A stretch of DNA of 64,000 bases from Acidobacteriota bacterium. GTDB taxonomy: Bacteria > Acidobacteriota > Blastocatellia > UBA7656. Of this stretch, positions 61,147-64,000 are shown one piece after another (positions within the stretch are counted from its first letter, which is position 1; each line of letters begins with the position of its first letter). The stretch lies in NCBI GenBank assembly GCA_016201275.1, contig JACQDB010000036.1, forward strand, positions 62,001 to 126,000, read 5' to 3'. The notes below the pieces were generated by a model. The model was given only the letters and a program-made list of their open reading frames with translations, made no database searches and had not been told where the DNA came from. A program made the position numbers and the translations under genes.

Positions 61147-62676
61147 TCACCAGCGCATAGCCATGACTTCGGCAAAGATTTCTATGCCGTCCCAGAAATT
61201 TTGTAGGCGTAAATTTTCATTCGCGCTGTGTTGATTGTTGTCGTGGTTGACGGTTGGCAAGCCGATCTGCGGCGCGTTGGTGGCGCGCTCTATGATGTAT
61301 AGCGGCACGCTGCCGCCCAGCGTCGGTGCCAGCACAGGCTTGTAACCCATAGCCTTTTCAACGGCAGCGATGAGCTTTTGCGCGATGGGCAGATTCATAG
61401 GCGTGCGAACCGCCGGATAACCGTCGCCGCTGTTGAGGCGAGCGATTAAAGGATACTTCAAGCGCGTCGCTTGATCGGGTTCGGAGGTCGTAACAAAGTA
61501 GCCTTGTTTTTTGATATGGGCGATGACGCGCTCGACCTGTTTACGCGGGTCTATGCCTTTGACCAAACGCAAATCGAGGGTCGCAGTCGCTTCCGCAGGG
61601 ATGATGGTGCGCGATTCGCTCCCTACATATTCGCTGCGTATGCCATCAAGGTTCAACGATGGCTCGTTGATTAATTCGGCCAGCGTTCGCCCTGCGCCAT
61701 CAACTGCCGCCAATCCATATTCGCGCATCAATTCGGCATCGGTGTGCGGCATCGCTTGCAGAGCTTTTTTCTCTTCCACGCCAAGCGGCACCACATCATC
61801 ATAAAAGCCTGCGACCAAAACTCGCCCGTTGTCATCTTTCATACTGGCTAACAATTTCGCCAGCCGCATAGCCGGATTGGGCGACCAGTTGCCATAATGG
61901 CCGCTGTGCAAACCGCGATTCGCGCCGTAAACCGTCATCGTCATAGTCACCACACCGCGCACGCCGAAATAGAGCAACTGCTTGCGGGTTTGATGTACGG
62001 GGCCATCGGCGCACAACCATACGTCGGCTTTCAATAATTCTTTATGGCGAGTGACGAGTTCTTCAAGATGCGTAGAGCCAGCTTCTTCTTCGCCTTCAAA
62101 TAAAAACTTGAGGTTGCAACTCAAAGAAATATTCGCAGCCTTCAAGGCATCAAGCGCAATCATCATGGCAACGATAGGCGATTTATCATCGGACGCCGAG
62201 CGCGCATAGATGCGCCATTCGGGGTTAAATTTTTCGCCTGCTTTCGGAAAAGGAATGGCTTTGCCGCCAGCGTCTAGGGGTTGATCGCGCAGCGTTGGCG
62301 TGAACGGCGCGTCCGCCCATTTCGATGGATCAACCGCTTGGCCGTCATAATGGGCATAGAGCGCAATGGTTCGCGTCGCGCCGGGAGTCTTTACTTCCCC
62401 GAAGACCACGGGCGGGCCGTTGCCTTCAAGGAGTTTCGTGGTGATGCCGCGCTGCTGCATCATTGCCATAATTTTTGCGGCGTTCTTGCGTATATTCACT
62501 TTGTCGGAAGCGACATTCGGGATCGCCAACAGGGCAACCAGTTCGTTGATGATTGGCGCTTCGTGGGCTTCTCGATAAGCACGAATCGGGTTGAGGTTTT
62601 GTTGAGCTTGAACAGTTGGCACCACGGCTGGCAATAAGAGCGTGAACCCAGCGAACGCCAGAACAAACGATTTCAT
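61147..62676 (-). CDS. Secreted M20 family dipeptidase
   Basis: A 509-residue exported zinc peptidase. The signal peptide covers about 1-25 (SFVLAFAGFTLLLPAVVPTVQA). The metal-site motifs are IALYAHYDGQAVDP, YARSASDDKSPIVAMM and FLFEGEEEAGSTHLEE. A dimerisation/lid domain (about 230-380) includes RGLHSGHYGNWSPNPAMR. The domain plan matches the peptidase V/CNDP-like branch of M20, which cleaves dipeptides. The ATG at 62676 has GGAG six bases upstream; the frame extends further without similarity. It is divergent from the ABC exporter gene. Confidence 0.9.
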   Translation of the reverse strand: MKSFVLAFAGFTLLLPAVVPTVQAQQNLNPIRAYREAHEAPIINELVALLAIPNVASDKVNIRKNAAKIMAMMQQRGITTKLLEGNGPPVVFGEVKTPGATRTIALYAHYDGQAVDPSKWADAPFTPTLRDQPLDAGGKAIPFPKAGEKFNPEWRIYARSASDDKSPIVAMMIALDALKAANISLSCNLKFLFEGEEEAGSTHLEELVTRHKELLKADVWLCADGPVHQTRKQLLYFGVRGVVTMTMTVYGANRGLHSGHYGNWSPNPAMRLAKLLASMKDDNGRVLVAGFYDDVVPLGVEEKKALQAMPHTDAELMREYGLAAVDGAGRTLAELINEPSLNLDGIRSEYVGSESRTIIPAEATATLDLRLVKGIDPRKQVERVIAHIKKQGYFVTTSEPDQATRLKYPLIARLNSGDGYPAVRTPMNLPIAQKLIAAVEKAMGYKPVLAPTLGGSVPLYIIERATNAPQIGLPTVNHDNNQHSANENLRLQNFWDGIEIFAEVMAMRW

Positions 62677-62777
62677 AAGCATCTCCAAATTTGAAATGAT
62701 GAAGCATGATGGTTGTGACAACCAAGCATAACAGCAGGAAACCAGGCTTGCGAAGGGCGGGAAAAAATCTCTGCACC

Positions 62778-62805
62778 TTGACCTTGAGGGCGTGGTGCGT
62801 ATAAT
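62778..62805 (+). promoter_or_regulatory. Strong sigma-70 promoter of the ABC exporter gene
   Basis: TTGACC (62778-62783), a 16-base spacer and a perfect TATAAT (62800-62805). The leader would be about 33 nt. Confidence 0.72.
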
Positions 62806-62844
62806 CAAAAGTTAAATTCTGCCTATCTTTGCGAACCTTCTGCA

Positions 62845-64000
62845 ATGAAAGATTTCCGCATCCTTCTAAAAAATGTCCGGCCTTATGCAGGGCTATTTGC
62901 TATCGCCTTTCTGCTGATGACGTTGGTCGGCGTCTTTGACGCGGGGCGCACGGCGTTGCTGAAATCCATCATTGATTCGCTCGATGCAAAATCGAATCAG
63001 GCGAAAATTACATCGGCAAACCCGGCGGCCAACCCTTCTACGCTAGACCAGACGGTTGACGCCATCGCGCCGAATCTCTTAAAAGAAAAAACGAATCTGG
63101 CCGATTACCTGGATGCGCGGCGGTACTTTCCGCCGCACTCCAATCCGCTGCCCTTCATCGCCGGGTTACTGATTGTGTTCACCCTCATTCGCGGCTCATC
63201 GGAATATCTCTCCAATGTGTTGATGTGGTGCATAGGCGTCAATGTCGTAGTAGATTTGCGGCAGCGTTTGTATGAACACATACTGAAACAATCGTCGGAA
63301 TTTTTCACCGAACACCCGACCAACACTTTGACTACGCACATCATCAGCGACGCCGAAAAAGTACAGACTTCGGTTTCGACGCTGTTGGCGGAGTTGATTC
63401 GTGAAGGTTTGACGCTGCTGTTTTATCTGCTGCTGGTCTTTGTCCTGAACTGGCGCTTGACGCTGGTGGTCTTCATCGTTGCGCCGTTCATCGCTTTGCT
63501 GTCGAACCAGTTTGGCAGACGCCTGCGCCGCATCGCCCACACCACGCAGGAGACCACCGAAGAGATTATGGACATCTCGCAGGAGAGCATCTCCGGCTAT
63601 CGCATCGTCAATGCCTTTGGCATGGAGAAATTTGAAAAGCGCCGCTTTCATCAAGCCCTGCTGCGTTATGCGCGCACCCAGTTTCGCGCCGCCCGCGTGG
63701 TCTTTCTCTCGTCGCCGATACTTGAACTGCTTGGCGTTTTAATCGCCGCCGCTTTTTTGATTTACGCGCAGCAATTGATGGCCACAGGGTTGATGACCAT
63801 AGGCACTTTTGCCGCTTACATCGTCGCCATGATGCAGATGTATGACCCGCTTCGTAAACTCTCGCGCATACAAAATTATTTTCAACAATCGTTCGCCGCT
63901 TTCACACGCATATACACTTTGCTAGACACGCACACGGAAAAACGCGATCAGGAAAATGCCGTGGAGTTGCGCGCTTTTCACGACGCCATCGAATTTTGCG
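62845..64000 (+). CDS. ABC exporter, MsbA/multidrug type, 3' end cut by window
   Basis: 385 codons are visible, open to the window end. The N-terminal membrane domain has about six helices (GLFAIAFLLMTLVGVFDAGR; PFIAGLLIVFTLIRG; LTLLFYLLLVFVLNWRLTLV; PILELLGVLIAAAFLIYA) and the intracellular-loop signature QESISGYRIVNAFGMEKFEK. The ATPase domain begins only at the edge (HDAIEF). Such half-transporters flip lipids (MsbA) or export drugs and peptides; the long periplasmic first loop (about 40-100) is unusual for MsbA. Substrate unknown. Confidence 0.85.
   Translation, partial: MKDFRILLKNVRPYAGLFAIAFLLMTLVGVFDAGRTALLKSIIDSLDAKSNQAKITSANPAANPSTLDQTVDAIAPNLLKEKTNLADYLDARRYFPPHSNPLPFIAGLLIVFTLIRGSSEYLSNVLMWCIGVNVVVDLRQRLYEHILKQSSEFFTEHPTNTLTTHIISDAEKVQTSVSTLLAELIREGLTLLFYLLLVFVLNWRLTLVVFIVAPFIALLSNQFGRRLRRIAHTTQETTEEIMDISQESISGYRIVNAFGMEKFEKRRFHQALLRYARTQFRAARVVFLSSPILELLGVLIAAAFLIYAQQLMATGLMTIGTFAAYIVAMMQMYDPLRKLSRIQNYFQQSFAAFTRIYTLLDTHTEKRDQENAVELRAFHDAIEFC

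Noticed and set aside
1-64000. tRNA, rRNA or other standard RNA genes
   Set aside because: No T-loop/anticodon arrangement or rRNA-like stretch was recognised; a covariance search would be needed to exclude small RNAs.

Overview
The window looks like chromosomal DNA of an acidobacterium, most plausibly class Blastocatellia (inference). The marker families are an Oar-like TonB-dependent receptor with an N-terminal carboxypeptidase-regulatory domain, an ADOP-type ABC permease with its own PadR regulator, a secreted protein with an Acidobacteria-type VWFA domain, a subtilase with a C-terminal repeat tail, a PQQ dehydrogenase and a bacillithiol-type YtxJ protein. I saw no rRNA, tRNA, CRISPR array, prophage or intact insertion sequence.

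Layout. 1-10.7 kb: a secreted GH42-like glycosidase (cut by the window start), an M20 peptidase, a ROK repressor and a very large TonB-dependent receptor, which together suggest uptake and breakdown of a glycan or peptide. 11-24 kb: a V4R-like protein, a 1039-residue hybrid histidine kinase between two direct copies of a hairpin mosaic, a GNAT enzyme, a repeat-tailed subtilase, an MFS transporter and a PQQ dehydrogenase. 24-34 kb: an RlmI-like methyltransferase, a methyltransferase/membrane-protein pair, a LytS/LytTR two-component pair, a Tat-exported superoxide dismutase and the PadR-ADOP pair. 34-45 kb: a glycosyltransferase, pdxJ, an ankyrin membrane protein, then on the minus strand ddl, an Rpn-like nuclease, arginase, a LOG-family protein, an aminotransferase and asnS, followed by a truncated AAA15 ATPase/DUF3226 pair. 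45-64 kb: rho, recQ, a DUF4291 gene, a cobalamin adenosyltransferase, an accD-folC-Nudix-Uma2-plsC-CPBP run, a GT39-like transferase with a transglutaminase-like partner, ytxJ, a VWA protein, an M20 dipeptidase and the start of an ABC exporter.

The most distinctive content is between the genes. There are two families of palindromic MITE-like elements of about 100 bp with TA flanks (three copies and two copies). Two hairpins have arms made of heptamer repeats. A cluster of hairpins carries two different heads on one shared tail, and several REP-like mosaics recur. One MITE lies exactly at the broken 5' end of the AAA15 ATPase gene. That ATPase/TOPRIM-like pair, which has the layout of known anti-phage modules, is the closest thing here to a special system, but it appears to be a degraded remnant. 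Functional statements below are read from motifs and family knowledge; no database search was run.
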